A stretch of DNA of 64,000 nucleotides. Source: Paragorgia papillata. Taxonomy: Eukaryota; Cnidaria; Anthozoa; Scleralcyonacea; Coralliidae. The translations under genes were made by a program, and so were the position numbers. The notes below the pieces were generated by a model, which saw nothing but the letters and a program-made list of their open reading frames with translations, had not been told where the DNA came from and did not search any database. Below, piece by piece: positions 11,701 through 21,090 of the stretch (position 1 is the first letter of the stretch; each line of letters begins with the position of its first letter). Location of the stretch: the NCBI GenBank assembly GCA_035771165.1, contig JAWNZC010000117.1, positions 1,431,175 through 1,495,174 of the forward strand. The letters are read 5' to 3'.

Positions 11701-14092
11701 TTTATAATTAACTAAGAGTTAATTAAATTAATTAATTAAATTAAATTAACTTACAGTAGTAAGTATTAGTAATTAAATAATGCTGTACAAAACCCATTTT
11801 ATTTCATACTCTAGAATATTTCAAAATATCCACAGCCATTGTTATAAAACTTCCATCAAACATTGTGTCAGCTTCATCTATCACAATGTGTGACAAATCT
11901 GAGAGGTAAACGTCACCTAAAATAAACAATTGTATATATGTTGTAAACATGAAATAAATACACAAGAAGATAAGTTTGTTTGATCAAGAGTTTTTTATAT
12001 ACCTTTTTCTTGGTATTTTAGAAGTGTTTGTGGTGTACCAACCACAATATCAATAGGATTGCTAAGTCCTTCATGAATCCATTTCTAACATTATACAAGA
12101 AAAAAACAACACATTTGTTTTACATTGCACCAAAATGTACACATTCTATTACTATGCCATAAGCCTGCAGATATATATTAATGTTAAAACTGAAAAATTT
12201 AATGTTTCCTGGCTGGTACTAGCCACAGATTAATTTATTAAAGCTCTTTATTAGGATGGCAATATGTGAAAATTATGTTTTTGACAGAAATACCTTTTTC
12301 CTGCCACTGATTAAACCAAGTGATCGTAATTTTGTGACATGACTCAGAGATTTAACAACACCCTTATAACACAATACAAATAATGAACAATTATAATATA
12401 AAATAATTTTATAACAAATGAATAATATATTTAACGTTGGAAAATTTTGGAAGAATTCTTTTTCTGAATATATTTTCCCTTACCAAAACTTGCACAGCCA
12501 GTTCTCGAAATGGTACAACTATACAAGCCCTAGGTCTACTTTGACGTGGAATAATACCATCAATGTCTTCTTGATTTTTTAACAAATGAATAATTGGTAG
12601 AAGGTAAGCCAGTGTTTTTCCAGATCCTTATTCAAGAAAAATAAAGAATTGATGTCTCAACAACATTTTTATAAATAAATATACAGGTATACTTAACCTT
12701 TTGTAAAATGAACTTCAAGATGAAATATCTAAGTATAATTTTTATGTGTCCTTGTAACAATATTTATGGTAGCTGTACAATCATGTACGGTATATTATTT
12801 GGTTATACTGACCAATACTGATTTGTCTGTTCAAGTCTACAAGTTTGAATGTTACTAATAACATTCAAACAGTTGTCAGGACTAAAGTCTATTTAATTAC
12901 TGACAAAACTTTATCTCACTTAAAAACATGAATGTTACTACCGGTACTAACATTCAAACAGTTGTCAGAACTAAAGTCTATTTAATTACTGACAAAACTT
13001 TATCTCACTTAAAAACAAGTATTTGTCATATGGCAGCTAACTTTGGAGTGATTACCTGTTTGTGATGTGCAGAGAACATTTTGTCCCTCTAAGATTTTTG
13101 GAACTGCATGAACCTAAACATTAAATAAATGTTAGCAGAAAAAGGACCAGCAAGAATTATAGTTATTAAAATATAATAAAGTCTGTATAATACTGAAGTA
13201 CAGTACTGTATTTAATCAGGGTAAAGGAGAATAATGCAGCAATACTTTATACATTATACATATATATAGTTTTATCATAGTTTAATATTTAGAACTGCAT
13301 GGTCAATTTGAACCTGAATATTAGTTGGCTGGAGGATGCCAAATGTCTTCAGTGCTTTACATAAATCATTTCGCAGGCCAAGAGCTTCAAAGTCTTCTAC
13401 ATGGTGCTTTTTAGTCGATTGTCCACTTAGTGCAGGATGCTATATAGGGAAAACACTTTGATAAGTATAAATTGTCTGGTATAAGACTATAAATTGTCTG
13501 GTATAAGATCTGAGGAAGTTTTTTACCACTAACCTCCTTCGCTGATGCTTTCAACAATATCTCACTAGGTCCACTTGTAATACTCTCTTTAGGATGTTCA
13601 ATGCTTGATTTTTGGCTTTTTGTATAAGTTTTCAAGCTAGCTGATATACAGGCAACCTATGGTAATCAGTATGCTAACTATAAATCTATATAATTATGTG
13701 TGTGCGTGTTATTAAATTAGGGGCTTTCTAGGTTTTGCAGGCATACTTGCATGTACATACAATGGATATATGGTATTTTTATATATTGAAATGTGGGTAT
13801 TTTCAGGTTAATGTGCTGCTGTGAAGTTTAGATTTTTCTCAAGTCTTTATCAGGTATTTGGTAATATCAACACCACCATTTAATATTATCACCACCACCA
13901 CCACCATTTATATGATCACCACCACTACCACCACCACCATTACCACCTTTAAAAAATAATTGTGAAATCTCTTCACCTAATATACTTGTTAACTTTTTAT
14001 GTTATATATTTATAAAGCAGTACCTGTGATCTAATCTTCAAACGAATACCGGGGAATGTTGAAAAAACAAATGCTCTGCTAAATTTATCCAT
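8732..14092 (-). CDS. ddx28: DDX28-like DEAD-box RNA helicase (14 exons, 486 aa)
   Basis: Exons on minus, all phase-consistent: 14092-14024, 13656-13534, 13439-13314, 13113-13056, 12626-12484, 12362-12294, 12084-12003, 11916-11810, 11589-11485, 11297-11210, 10752-10598, 10296-10204, 9423-9262 and 8812-8732. Motifs in order: basic N-terminus (MDKFSRAFVF) suited to mitochondrial import, Q motif (FEALGL...QPTNIQ), Walker A SQTGSGKT, Ia PFRELAVQV, Ib VGTPQTLL, DEAD in VIDEADTMFDGSF, III as TTT, IV IMVFCNTT, V VLVCTDIASRGLDT and VI YMHRAGRTGRLG. LHQVLPHVSQKF in exon 10 matches the DDX28-type linker. Human DDX28 (540 aa) acts in mitochondrial large-subunit ribosome assembly. The final exon reads KSMQKNIPLEDGVLWKNF to a TAA stop. 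Several introns hold fold-back elements. The DDX28 assignment rests on remembered family sequences. Confidence 0.9.
8876..9215. repeat. Inverted-repeat element in helicase intron 13
   Basis: AGTCTAAATCAC, ATAAAAAGTT, and AGCTCTAGTGGTGGTCTTGA with TTATTGAAAAG in the left half return as reverse complement at about 9100-9215. The arms are about 125 bp. Confidence 0.85.
9655..9878. repeat. Inverted-repeat element in helicase intron 12
   Basis: AATCAAACGAGAACGCAAGT then CGCAAGTTGGCAGTCA (about 9661-9699) returns inverted at about 9834-9874. TATAAACCGCATT also occurs on both sides, at 9590 and 9894. Confidence 0.8.
9930..10055. repeat. Degenerate TAACGTCTTACAACGTAG minisatellite in helicase intron 12
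   Basis: About six imperfect copies of a 20-22 bp unit, related to the array in FEZ intron 4. Confidence 0.65.
10355..10428. repeat. Near-perfect palindrome in helicase intron 11
   Basis: Arms of about 33 bp (TGAGACTACACTGACTCACT then CTCTAACCATT) meet at CAATTG with no loop. It would form a cruciform, or a long hairpin in the pre-mRNA. Confidence 0.85.
12846..13019. repeat. Tandem duplication of about 100 bp in helicase intron 4
   Basis: The block running from GAATGTTACTA through CAGTTGTCAG, AACTAAAGTCTATTTAATTA and ACTTTATCTCACTTAAAAAC occurs twice in a row. The second gene copy near 26.2-26.4 kb has only one block, so this duplication is local to this copy. Confidence 0.85.
13868..13950. 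repeat. (CAC)n / (ACC)n microsatellite in helicase intron 1
   Basis: Interrupted ACC triplets with ATTTATATGATC interruptions. A longer version occurs in the duplicated copy at 27190-27325. Confidence 0.85.
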
Positions 14093-14101
14093 GCCATTCC
14101 A

Positions 14102-14353
14102 CTGCACGTCTCAAAAGTCAAAACTAGTGTAATTACTTGTTCCCATCTATCAAATTGCGATGACGTCATTTTTTTCTATTAAAACTCTTTTTAATATGAA
14201 ATGTAGGTTAAGTTTTTGTGGTGTTTTAAGGTTAGTTGTGTTATACTAGTAATAATTTTGTACGGATACGAGTTTATAGTGTTCGGAATTTGTTGTTGAA
14301 ATTTGTTAAATAATGACGTCATGTCAGTTTGGCAGATGGAAAGAAGTACTCAC
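14102..14353 (-). other. Putative 5'UTR intron of the DDX28-like gene, built from an inverted-repeat element with CRE sites
   Basis: On the minus strand CAG|GTGAGT (donor at 14353) and CGTGCAG (acceptor, exon resumes at 14101) bound a 252-bp intron just upstream of the start codon. Nearly all of it (about 14134-14350) is an inverted-repeat element. Its two arms each carry the full CRE palindrome TGACGTCA (14161-14168 and 14314-14321) next to a CATCTRYCAAA end. CREB/ATF binding is possible but inferred only from the motif. Confidence 0.6.
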
Positions 14354-14460
14354 CTGAAATTTGCTCGTGTTCAGTCTTCTGTATACGTGAAATTTTTCGC
14401 GCCAAGATTTTGAAAATTTTGAACTTCACGCGCGCATGGAAGAAGAAGGTCCATTATAGT
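14354..14460 (-). promoter_or_regulatory. Putative 5'UTR exon and promoter of the DDX28-like gene, with E2F-like site
   Basis: The segment upstream of the GTGAGT donor contains TCTTGGCGCGAAAA (minus strand, about 14394-14408), close to the E2F consensus TTTSGCGCSAAA. No start codon in a useful frame is present, so it is read as non-coding exon 1 plus promoter. The same block is kept in the duplicated copy near 27725-27830. Confidence 0.45.
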
Positions 14461-14681
14461 CGGATCATTTCACGATTTTTCCCCACATATGGGAAGTACA
14501 AACACTGAACAGCTTTGGGGAATGAAGTAGGTGGTTTACTGGTGATGTAGGAGGAATTTGTAAGAGTCGAAACTTCGAACTTTGGTTATTAAAAGCCATT
14601 AAAGACGACCAAGTCCGGTTTTGAAAGTGGATACTGGCCGGTGAGTACATGTTTTATACTGCTACTTAACCCTTTGGGACA

Positions 14682-14765
14682 ACTTTATCTTTTTATTCTA
14701 TCTAATGCCAGACGTTTTTACTCTGTCTATTAATGCCAGATGATTTTAGTCGTGAAAGGAAGAAG
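14682..14765. repeat. Partial copy of the AATGCCAGAYGATTTTA repeat family
   Basis: TTAACCCTTTGGGAC followed by two copies of TAATGCCAGA-GTTTTA-type text with ACTCTGTCTATTAATGCC. The family relation to 8427-8680 is by motif only. It is duplicated at 28045-28140. Confidence 0.5.
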
Positions 14766-14904
14766 CCATCACTTAAGTGTTTGCATCAGGGCAGGGTGTC
14801 CAATTTCTTTTATGATATAAAAAGACTATAAGACTATATTTTATAATATAATATATAAACTAAGACTAAATATATATATATATACATTATAAGACCAAAC
14901 CAGG

Positions 14905-15010
14905 ACCAGTTGTGAAAAATGCAACACCAAGCCCCTCCAGCTAGGAATTGAACCCACAATACCAGTGCAGTGCTATATGACCACTGAGCCATGTAATTAT
15001 GTATATATGT
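14905..15010 (-). mobile_element. tRNA-derived SINE-like element
   Basis: On minus, TGGCTCAGTGGTCATATAGC (A-box-like) and GGGTTCAATTCC (B-box-like) lie about 28 bases apart, as in Pol III promoters of tRNA-derived SINEs. The full extent is unclear. In the duplicated copy near 29165-29210 the B-box half is deleted. Confidence 0.55.
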
Positions 15011-16094
15011 GGTAATGCCTTGATTGGCTGGTCAACCAATAAAAAGCGGTGTTTACCATACACATGTGCCATTTATTAAATGAGAAATGTGCCATGACAT
15101 TGTAAGATGCAATTTTTATTCTCACTAGCAAAAGTTGCCCAATCTATGGCAAATTTTGTTCGAATGTAATCACGGTTAGATGTAATATGTCAAACATGTA
15201 GTGTTTGGTTACTGTAAAATGTGAATTTTTAGCAACTTGCCTAAATTTACTCTGCAAGGGTGAGCAAGCATACCGCAAAGCGAGCAATACTGCTCGATAT
15301 GAGACTGAAATACAAAAGGGAACAACACAACACCAGGTATTTTATATTTAAATGCATTTTTAATAGTGCTTGTGATGACATATTTAATACATTTTAATAA
15401 TATAATATCAGTCAGACAAGTCGCTTGAATGGGCCGCCTGTGTTGTCGGTTGTAAATTAATGTTTATTTTTGTATCAACCAATCACATTTCACTTATCCC
15501 AACGAACTGAAATTGAACACTAATAATATTTAACGCCGGATCCCAGACAGCAAGTTCTGAGATAATAATTATGAAACTTAGCAAACGCGGAAGGAGATAT
15601 TACTAGTGGAAAAGCTTTTTCCATTGATTTTACAGTAAAAGAGCTATTGTCGACAAGCATTTTAAATAACCTTGACTAATTAACTGAACTTGTACTTGAC
15701 CCCATGTGAACTCGTACTTTGGGCCGTGTCAAGTAGGAGTTGAGACATCGTGATCACCTGCAAACAGCAGTAAGATGCACATAAAAGAATATTTAAACTG
15801 GTGGCCATTATGAAAGTGGTCTATATATAAACCTTTTTAGGCCAACTTGGAAAAACCTGCAGTAAAACGCGGGTTTTTAGTACTGTTTTCCCTGCGCTTT
15901 GCTGCAGACGGAAACCCATTTCCGGAAGTGGTTGCAAATCACGAATCTCACGCTGAGTTCCCAGAATTATATAATCTAACCAACTCCGGGAAATGATCAC
16001 CGGTTAGGCGGTAATGCATCGTTTTCACTCAGCGAACGTCGAATTATAATGTCATTTTATATTACATACAGTATGTATGTATGTGTGTAACACC
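15011..16094 (+). promoter_or_regulatory. Upstream region of the cGAS-like gene; weak TATA candidate
   Basis: No gene is seen in this 1.1 kb. The left part (to about 15270) is shared with the duplicated block near 29.2-29.5 kb. CTATATATAAA at 15821-15831 is a possible TATA box about 270 bases before the start codon. Nothing else regulatory could be assigned. Confidence 0.3.
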
Positions 16095-19000
16095 ATGGAA
16101 GATGCGAGTGAAAACGTTAATCAAAGTCAAAGAACGAAGCAAAAGGATGACGTTGCAGTTCTTCCCGAGAAAATCCGCGAGACAATGGAGGCGATTCAGA
16201 AAAATATGATGGAAGGCCAACGAAAGGGTGATAGGAGACCAAAAACACTTCCTAAAATGCCAAGTCAATTCATTTATTCTGAAGAAAGAAAAAAAAAGAA
16301 CAAGAAATGGATGATAAATCTGGCTGGCCTAGAGGTAGAAGTAGATCAATGCTCGTGTTATGAAATATTTGTGCCCTTTCATGTTTATACCAGAAAGAAG
16401 GAACTCGACCAGTCGTTCAGGACGTATGCTTGGTCCGGAAACGTCATTTCTTTCAACACTATATCGAAAGAGAAAGCCTATAAAAAGCTCCTGGTAGTTG
16501 AAGTCCAGGGATGTCTTTATCCAAAGGCAAAAGATAAAATCATCGCTCCTAACGTTAAAAATTTCTCCAGTATTCTTACCAAGCAATTGAAAAAATTTTA
16601 CGGAAGTAACTTGGTGGACCGCTATTTAGAACGTTACCTGATTTCAAGTCACCATATGACCATTTCATGGTTACGAAGTCGTTTACAGAAGGCTATAAAC
16701 AAGTACCAATCAGAAAAAGAGCAACTTGTCATTATTCCACTCATCAAGCAGAAAAAGGATGGGCCATTGCTCCTATCTTTTACTATACATGTGCAAGAAA
16801 AAGATGCTGAAAAAGGCGATGATGAAATGAAAAAGCATGAAGTCTTGTTAGCAATTTACCCTGCCTTTCGACTGTCACCTTGTCATCTGATTGTTCCTGT
16901 TGTGTTTTGCGATGTTCCATCAGCCCTTAAAGGTCGTGAAATGGCGAAATTTCTGTGGCAGAAAATCACCAAATGCTGTAATCATGACTTTGGTCACAAA
17001 CACAAACGATTTCCAGTTTTAAAAAAAGATGAATTAACAAATGAGAAAAAAAGGGGACTTGCATCAAGTGAACAGGCCAGTAGCAGTTCTGTCTCTCAAG
17101 GTTTCCAATGTGAACATAATAAACGAGATTTAACTCCTACCCAACAAGATGACTGCAAAAAATGCCTTAATCCTGCCAGTCGAATGCTTCTACAGTACTA
17201 TTATCAATATGGTAATATACCAGAAGAAGACATGGCCCAGGCAACCACCTTTGTTGAAGAAATACTGCAGTTTATTAAACGCAGCATCAAAGTAGATCGG
17301 AAGAGTAATGATCCAAAGGTTTTGGAGTTTATGAAGAGTGGTAGTGTACCTGAGAAATTAAAGGTTGTACAGCCAGATGAATTTGATGTGATGGTTGTAA
17401 TTGGTCTACCTCAATCAAAGATTAGCTACAACTTTTATTCAGATTCCACCTTTCCACCAGGCTATTCCATTTGTGCAGTGAATCAAACTGGTGTTGTGAG
17501 TCACAATCTCCTGCGGTGCCTTTTGAAGGAGAATGCATTTGATACTCAGCACTGCCTGAATCCTGAGAAGCTTGCTTTTGGATGGCTTTATGGACTGTTG
17601 GAACGGGCAATTAACAAGTATGCAAAATCATCTGATTCAAAAGCTACCCTGAAGATTAAAAGAGGTGGTCCAGCCCTTATGTTGCAGATTCTCCCTAATT
17701 GTCCTAAATCAAGTTTACCCAAGGAGATTAAAGTTGATTTGGTACTTGCCTTAAAAGGTGGCCCCAATGACAGCCTTTTGTATGTGCCCAAACGTCCACG
17801 ACCTCAGTACTTTTACAGGAATGAGTTTAAAAGGATCAAGTTAGAAGAACAGCCAGAACCAGAGATGCAATCAGGACAACAAGATGCAGAGATGCAGTCC
17901 AGACAGCCAGACAAAGAGATGCAATCAGGACAGCCAGGTCCAGAGATGCAATCAGGACAGCCAGATCCAGAGATGCAATCAGGACAGCCACATCCAGAGA
18001 TGCAATCAGGACAGCCAGACCCAGAGATGCAATCAGGACAGCCAGATACAGAGATGCAGTCAGGACAGCCAGGTCCAGAGATGCAATCAGGACAGCCAGA
18101 CCCAGAGATGCAATCAGGACAGCCAGGTCCAAAGATGCAATCAGGACAGCCAGATACAGAGATGCAATCAGGACAGCCAGATACAGAGATGCAATCAGGA
18201 CAGCCAGATACAGAGATGCAATCAGGACAGCCAGGTCCAGAGATGCTGTCAGGACTGCCAGATACAGAGATGCAATCAGGACAGCCAGATACAGAGATGC
18301 AGTCAGGACAGCCAGACCCAGAGATGCAATCAGGACAGCCAGGTCCAGAGATGCAGTCAGGACAGCCAGGTCCAGAGATGCAATCAGGACAGCCAGGTCC
18401 AGAGATGCAGTCAGGACAGCCAGGTCCAGAGATGCAGTCCAGACAGCCAGACAAAGAGATGCAGTCAGGACAGCCAGGTCCAGAGATGGAGTCAGGACAG
18501 CCAGACCCAGAGATGCAATCAGGACAGCCAGATCCAGAGATGCCGTCAGCACAGCCAGATACAGAGATGCAGTCAGGACAGCCAGGTCCAGAGATGCAAT
18601 CAGGACAGCCAGACCCAGAGATGCAATCAGGACAGCCAGACCCAGAAATGGAGCCAGGACAGCCAGATACAGAGATGCAATCGGGACAGCCAGACCCAGA
18701 GATGCAATCAGGACAGCCAGGTCCAAAGATGCAATCAGGACAGCCAGATACAGAGATGCAATCAGGACAGCCAGGCCCAGAGATGCAATCAGGACAGCCA
18801 GGCCCAGAGATACAATCAGGACAGCCAGACGCAGAGATGCAGTCAGCACAGCGAGACGCAGAGATGCAGTCAGGACAGCAAGAGATCCAGTCGAAACACC
18901 CAGATCTAGAAACGTGGTCGGAACAACCGGAGACCGAATCAAAAGGGCAAGAAATTAAATTGGGGCAGTCCGTTTCAGATCCACCCGATGCTAAAGAGAA

Positions 19001-20054
19001 GAAATCCGCAAAAGAGAAATTTGAGAATGCCAAAAAAAATTATCAGCATATGTGGAGGGTCTCCTTTTCAGCCCAAGAAAAAATGTTTCTTGAGTGTGTG
19101 GAGAAGCGACAACGTGAAAATCATGTGGAAGGTTGCCAGAGGATCTGCTTGCAGATTCTAAAGTCAATATGCATGCGAGAAGCTTTGAAACACAAAGAGT
19201 CAGTCATTTGTCACAAGTTAAGCTCCTATATTTTAAAGACATCACTTTTCCACCTTCTGTCTGAACGCGATTGGATAAAAGAGTGGACAATGGACTGTCT
19301 GGCAGACAGGTATGTGGACTTGTTGGATAAAATTTCAAAGTTGGATGAAGAACTGCCCCATTTCTTCTATAACAACGAGAAATATCTAAGAGGCCTGTTC
19401 ACTGATGGTGACAACTGGTTCAAGGGAGAGAGGTCGATCAATCTTTTCGATAACCTTCATGCCACTTTGAAGACTCAGCTCCTAAAACGACTCTCCCAGA
19501 TTAAGAGAAGCTTCAAGAGTTTCAAGAAAGAAGTAGATAAGAAGTTGACGAAACCAGACGGTTCTTCAGAAACCATGGATGATGGAAGTTGTGTTGCGTT
19601 GCTTCAGGAGATTCTCCGGGAGAGGAGTCCTGAAGAGGTAATTCATCCTCCTCTTGTGAAAAAGTCACTCGAAGATGAAGAAGACGAAGTCACCAGAAAG
19701 ACAAGAACGGAACTCAAACAAAATCAGCGAATAGATGAACAAACGAATGAAGCAGTTAAGAATGACCGAAGAAGCGGAAATCGAGTAGACCATAAGCAAA
19801 ACGTGGAAAGGATTAGTCAAGAGAAGAAAGATAACAACAGGGGTCGCAAGAGGAAACGAGAAGAAGAAGATAGAGAATATGATTGGTTAGAATGGTCATT
19901 GGAATTAGAGGACGGTTTCGACGATAATTATAACTTTGAACCGCAAACCGAAATCTTAGACATTGAACGTTACAACAAGGAAAATGACAGTTCCGGCGAG
20001 GAAAGTGACAGTTCCGGCGAGGAAAGTGACAGTTCCGGCAAGTCGGGACAGTAG
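16095..20054 (+). CDS. cGAS-like receptor (Mab-21 family) with tandem NTase modules and a 38-unit repeat insert
   Basis: Intronless, 1319 aa. The start ATG lies in CACCATGG, an ideal Kozak context; an in-frame ATG at 16077 has a poorer one. Residues about 70-260 form a degenerate NTase module (CYEIFVPF, AINKY, KKDGPLLLSF, HEVLLAI) in which acidic catalytic residues are not conserved as E-x-D/D. Residues about 365-570 form an intact module: G416-S417 in KSGSVPEKLKV, E429 and D431 in PDEFDVMV, KIKRGG near 521-525, and D548 in IKVDLVLAL, matching cGAS GS, E225/D227 and D319. Residues 586-927 are 38 nine-residue repeats (QPDPEMQSG). The helical lobe resumes at WRVSFS (W987), with CQRICLQILK and SYILKTSLFHL. 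The tail has an NLS-like GRKRKREEE (about 1250) and SDSSGEE repeats. Likely a sensor synthesising a nucleotide messenger; ligand and product are unknown. It could be a Mab-21 protein without catalysis. Confidence 0.85.
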   Translation: MEDASENVNQSQRTKQKDDVAVLPEKIRETMEAIQKNMMEGQRKGDRRPKTLPKMPSQFIYSEERKKKNKKWMINLAGLEVEVDQCSCYEIFVPFHVYTRKKELDQSFRTYAWSGNVISFNTISKEKAYKKLLVVEVQGCLYPKAKDKIIAPNVKNFSSILTKQLKKFYGSNLVDRYLERYLISSHHMTISWLRSRLQKAINKYQSEKEQLVIIPLIKQKKDGPLLLSFTIHVQEKDAEKGDDEMKKHEVLLAIYPAFRLSPCHLIVPVVFCDVPSALKGREMAKFLWQKITKCCNHDFGHKHKRFPVLKKDELTNEKKRGLASSEQASSSSVSQGFQCEHNKRDLTPTQQDDCKKCLNPASRMLLQYYYQYGNIPEEDMAQATTFVEEILQFIKRSIKVDRKSNDPKVLEFMKSGSVPEKLKVVQPDEFDVMVVIGLPQSKISYNFYSDSTFPPGYSICAVNQTGVVSHNLLRCLLKENAFDTQHCLNPEKLAFGWLYGLLERAINKYAKSSDSKATLKIKRGGPALMLQILPNCPKSSLPKEIKVDLVLALKGGPNDSLLYVPKRPRPQYFYRNEFKRIKLEEQPEPEMQSGQQDAEMQSRQPDKEMQSGQPGPEMQSGQPDPEMQSGQPHPEMQSGQPDPEMQSGQPDTEMQSGQPGPEMQSGQPDPEMQSGQPGPKMQSGQPDTEMQSGQPDTEMQSGQPDTEMQSGQPGPEMLSGLPDTEMQSGQPDTEMQSGQPDPEMQSGQPGPEMQSGQPGPEMQSGQPGPEMQSGQPGPEMQSRQPDKEMQSGQPGPEMESGQPDPEMQSGQPDPEMPSAQPDTEMQSGQPGPEMQSGQPDPEMQSGQPDPEMEPGQPDTEMQSGQPDPEMQSGQPGPKMQSGQPDTEMQSGQPGPEMQSGQPGPEIQSGQPDAEMQSAQRDAEMQSGQQEIQSKHPDLETWSEQPETESKGQEIKLGQSVSDPPDAKEKKSAKEKFENAKKNYQHMWRVSFSAQEKMFLECVEKRQRENHVEGCQRICLQILKSICMREALKHKESVICHKLSSYILKTSLFHLLSERDWIKEWTMDCLADRYVDLLDKISKLDEELPHFFYNNEKYLRGLFTDGDNWFKGERSINLFDNLHATLKTQLLKRLSQIKRSFKSFKKEVDKKLTKPDGSSETMDDGSCVALLQEILRERSPEEVIHPPLVKKSLEDEEDEVTRKTRTELKQNQRIDEQTNEAVKNDRRSGNRVDHKQNVERISQEKKDNNRGRKRKREEEDREYDWLEWSLELEDGFDDNYNFEPQTEILDIERYNKENDSSGEESDSSGEESDSSGKSGQ
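17850..18875 (+). repeat. 38 x 27-bp coding minisatellite within the cGAS-like gene
   Basis: Exactly 38 in-frame units encode a nonapeptide of the form Q-P-(D/G)-(P/T)-E-M-Q-S-G. Unit types are D-P, G-P and D-T plus rare variants. Rare variant pairs recur (units 2-3 and 22-23 with SR/DK; units 11-12 and 33-34 with PK/DT), which indicates block duplications of about 20-22 units as well as single-unit slippage. No unit has a frameshift or stop. Confidence 0.95.
19984..20046 (+). repeat. 21-bp coding repeat at the C-terminus, 3 copies
   Basis: Encodes DSSGEES-type units three times and ends with GKSGQ and the stop. The repeat is acidic and serine-rich, with potential CK2 phosphorylation sites. 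Confidence 0.85.
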
Positions 20055-20179
20055 GGACAATAGGACTTTAATATCTGCAAATCAACAAAAATGAACAATT
20101 TTTAGTCTCAGGAATTGATCAATTTTTATATAGTCAATCTTTCCACGACCTCTTATCAAATCCTGTGCAGTATTTTGTG

Positions 20180-20440
20180 AAATATCCTGGCGACAGACAG
20201 ACAAACAAACGGACGAACAAAGACAGACAGACAGACCGACCGACCGACAGACTGACTGACTGACTGACTAACACAGAGAGAGACAGACACAGACAGACAG
20301 ACAGACAGACACAGACAGACAGACAGACAGACACAGACAGACAGACAGACAGACACAGACAAACACAGACACAGACAGACACAGACAGACAGACAGACAG
20401 ACACAGACAGACAGACACAGACAAACACAGATAGACAGAC
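20180..20440. repeat. (GACA)n microsatellite with ACAGAC interruptions
   Basis: It begins about 135 bp after the cGAS-like stop codon. It leaves two long serine/cysteine/valine-rich minus-strand frames open, which are artefacts. Confidence 0.95.
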
Positions 20441-21060
20441 AGATAAACAGAGGTGAAAAAATAACCTCCTGGCGGAGGATATAAGGAGGGTATTGAAATT
20501 ACTCTTGGGGCAAAGAAATATTCATTCTCTTAATCTCTTTGTTTTGCTTGAAGGACGTCGTCGTTGAGGTCACCGTCGTAGATATTAACGTCCCTAATAG
20601 CCATTTGGACAGAGACTTATTATTACGAGGAACACTTCTTTCCAGGAAAACATTGTCACTTCTCGATAAATGTATGCCACGAGATTTTGCATGTTTAATT
20701 TCATGTAGCAATTTTTTTGCTCGAACAGTATGTAGTTTTTTTTATAGAATACGCTTAAATAACAATGATCCTCAAGAAAATGTTTCTCTACTATCTCTGT
20801 AGTGGATTGTTTCCGCATTTCTCCAATATGTTGAATATGTGTGGAAAGAAGTATTTCATTATTGTATATATTGTTATTCTTATATTTTATTCATACTGTA
20901 TACACATTATATTTAGCCAGCATTTACCATCAACAAACTTCTGTACGATCAGTCCAGTATTTTTTTTTTGTGCATTAATTAATACTTGTGGGAAATTAAA
21001 TAAGTTATGTATTAAATTTCAGCATTATAAAATTTAACAGACGTTCGGTGGACGTTCGTC
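20441..21060 (-). other. Diverged unit of the region-3 cluster with a coding-like minus ORF
   Basis: The stretch 20860-21040 resembles 29740-29940 (shared order of CTGTA, ACACATT, CCATCAACAAACTTCTGTA and TTATGTATTAA words), so it is an old copy of the same duplicated unit. A minus frame at about 20711-20499 reads LLHEIKHAKSRGIHLSRS... to a TAA stop, with mixed, protein-like composition. I recognise no family. It may be a terminal exon or a chance ORF. Confidence 0.35.
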
Positions 21061-21090
21061 AAGCTCAATTACTCAGAAAATATTTCTGAG

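Noticed and set aside
13868..13950. CRISPR-like or regular spaced repeats
   Set aside because: Simple CAC triplet microsatellite with no spacer structure. The satellite array is also not CRISPR, as the host is eukaryotic and the units are contiguous.
20134..20428. Long minus-strand Ser/Cys/Val/Leu ORFs
   Set aside because: They are translations of a (GACA)n microsatellite with no stop in these frames.
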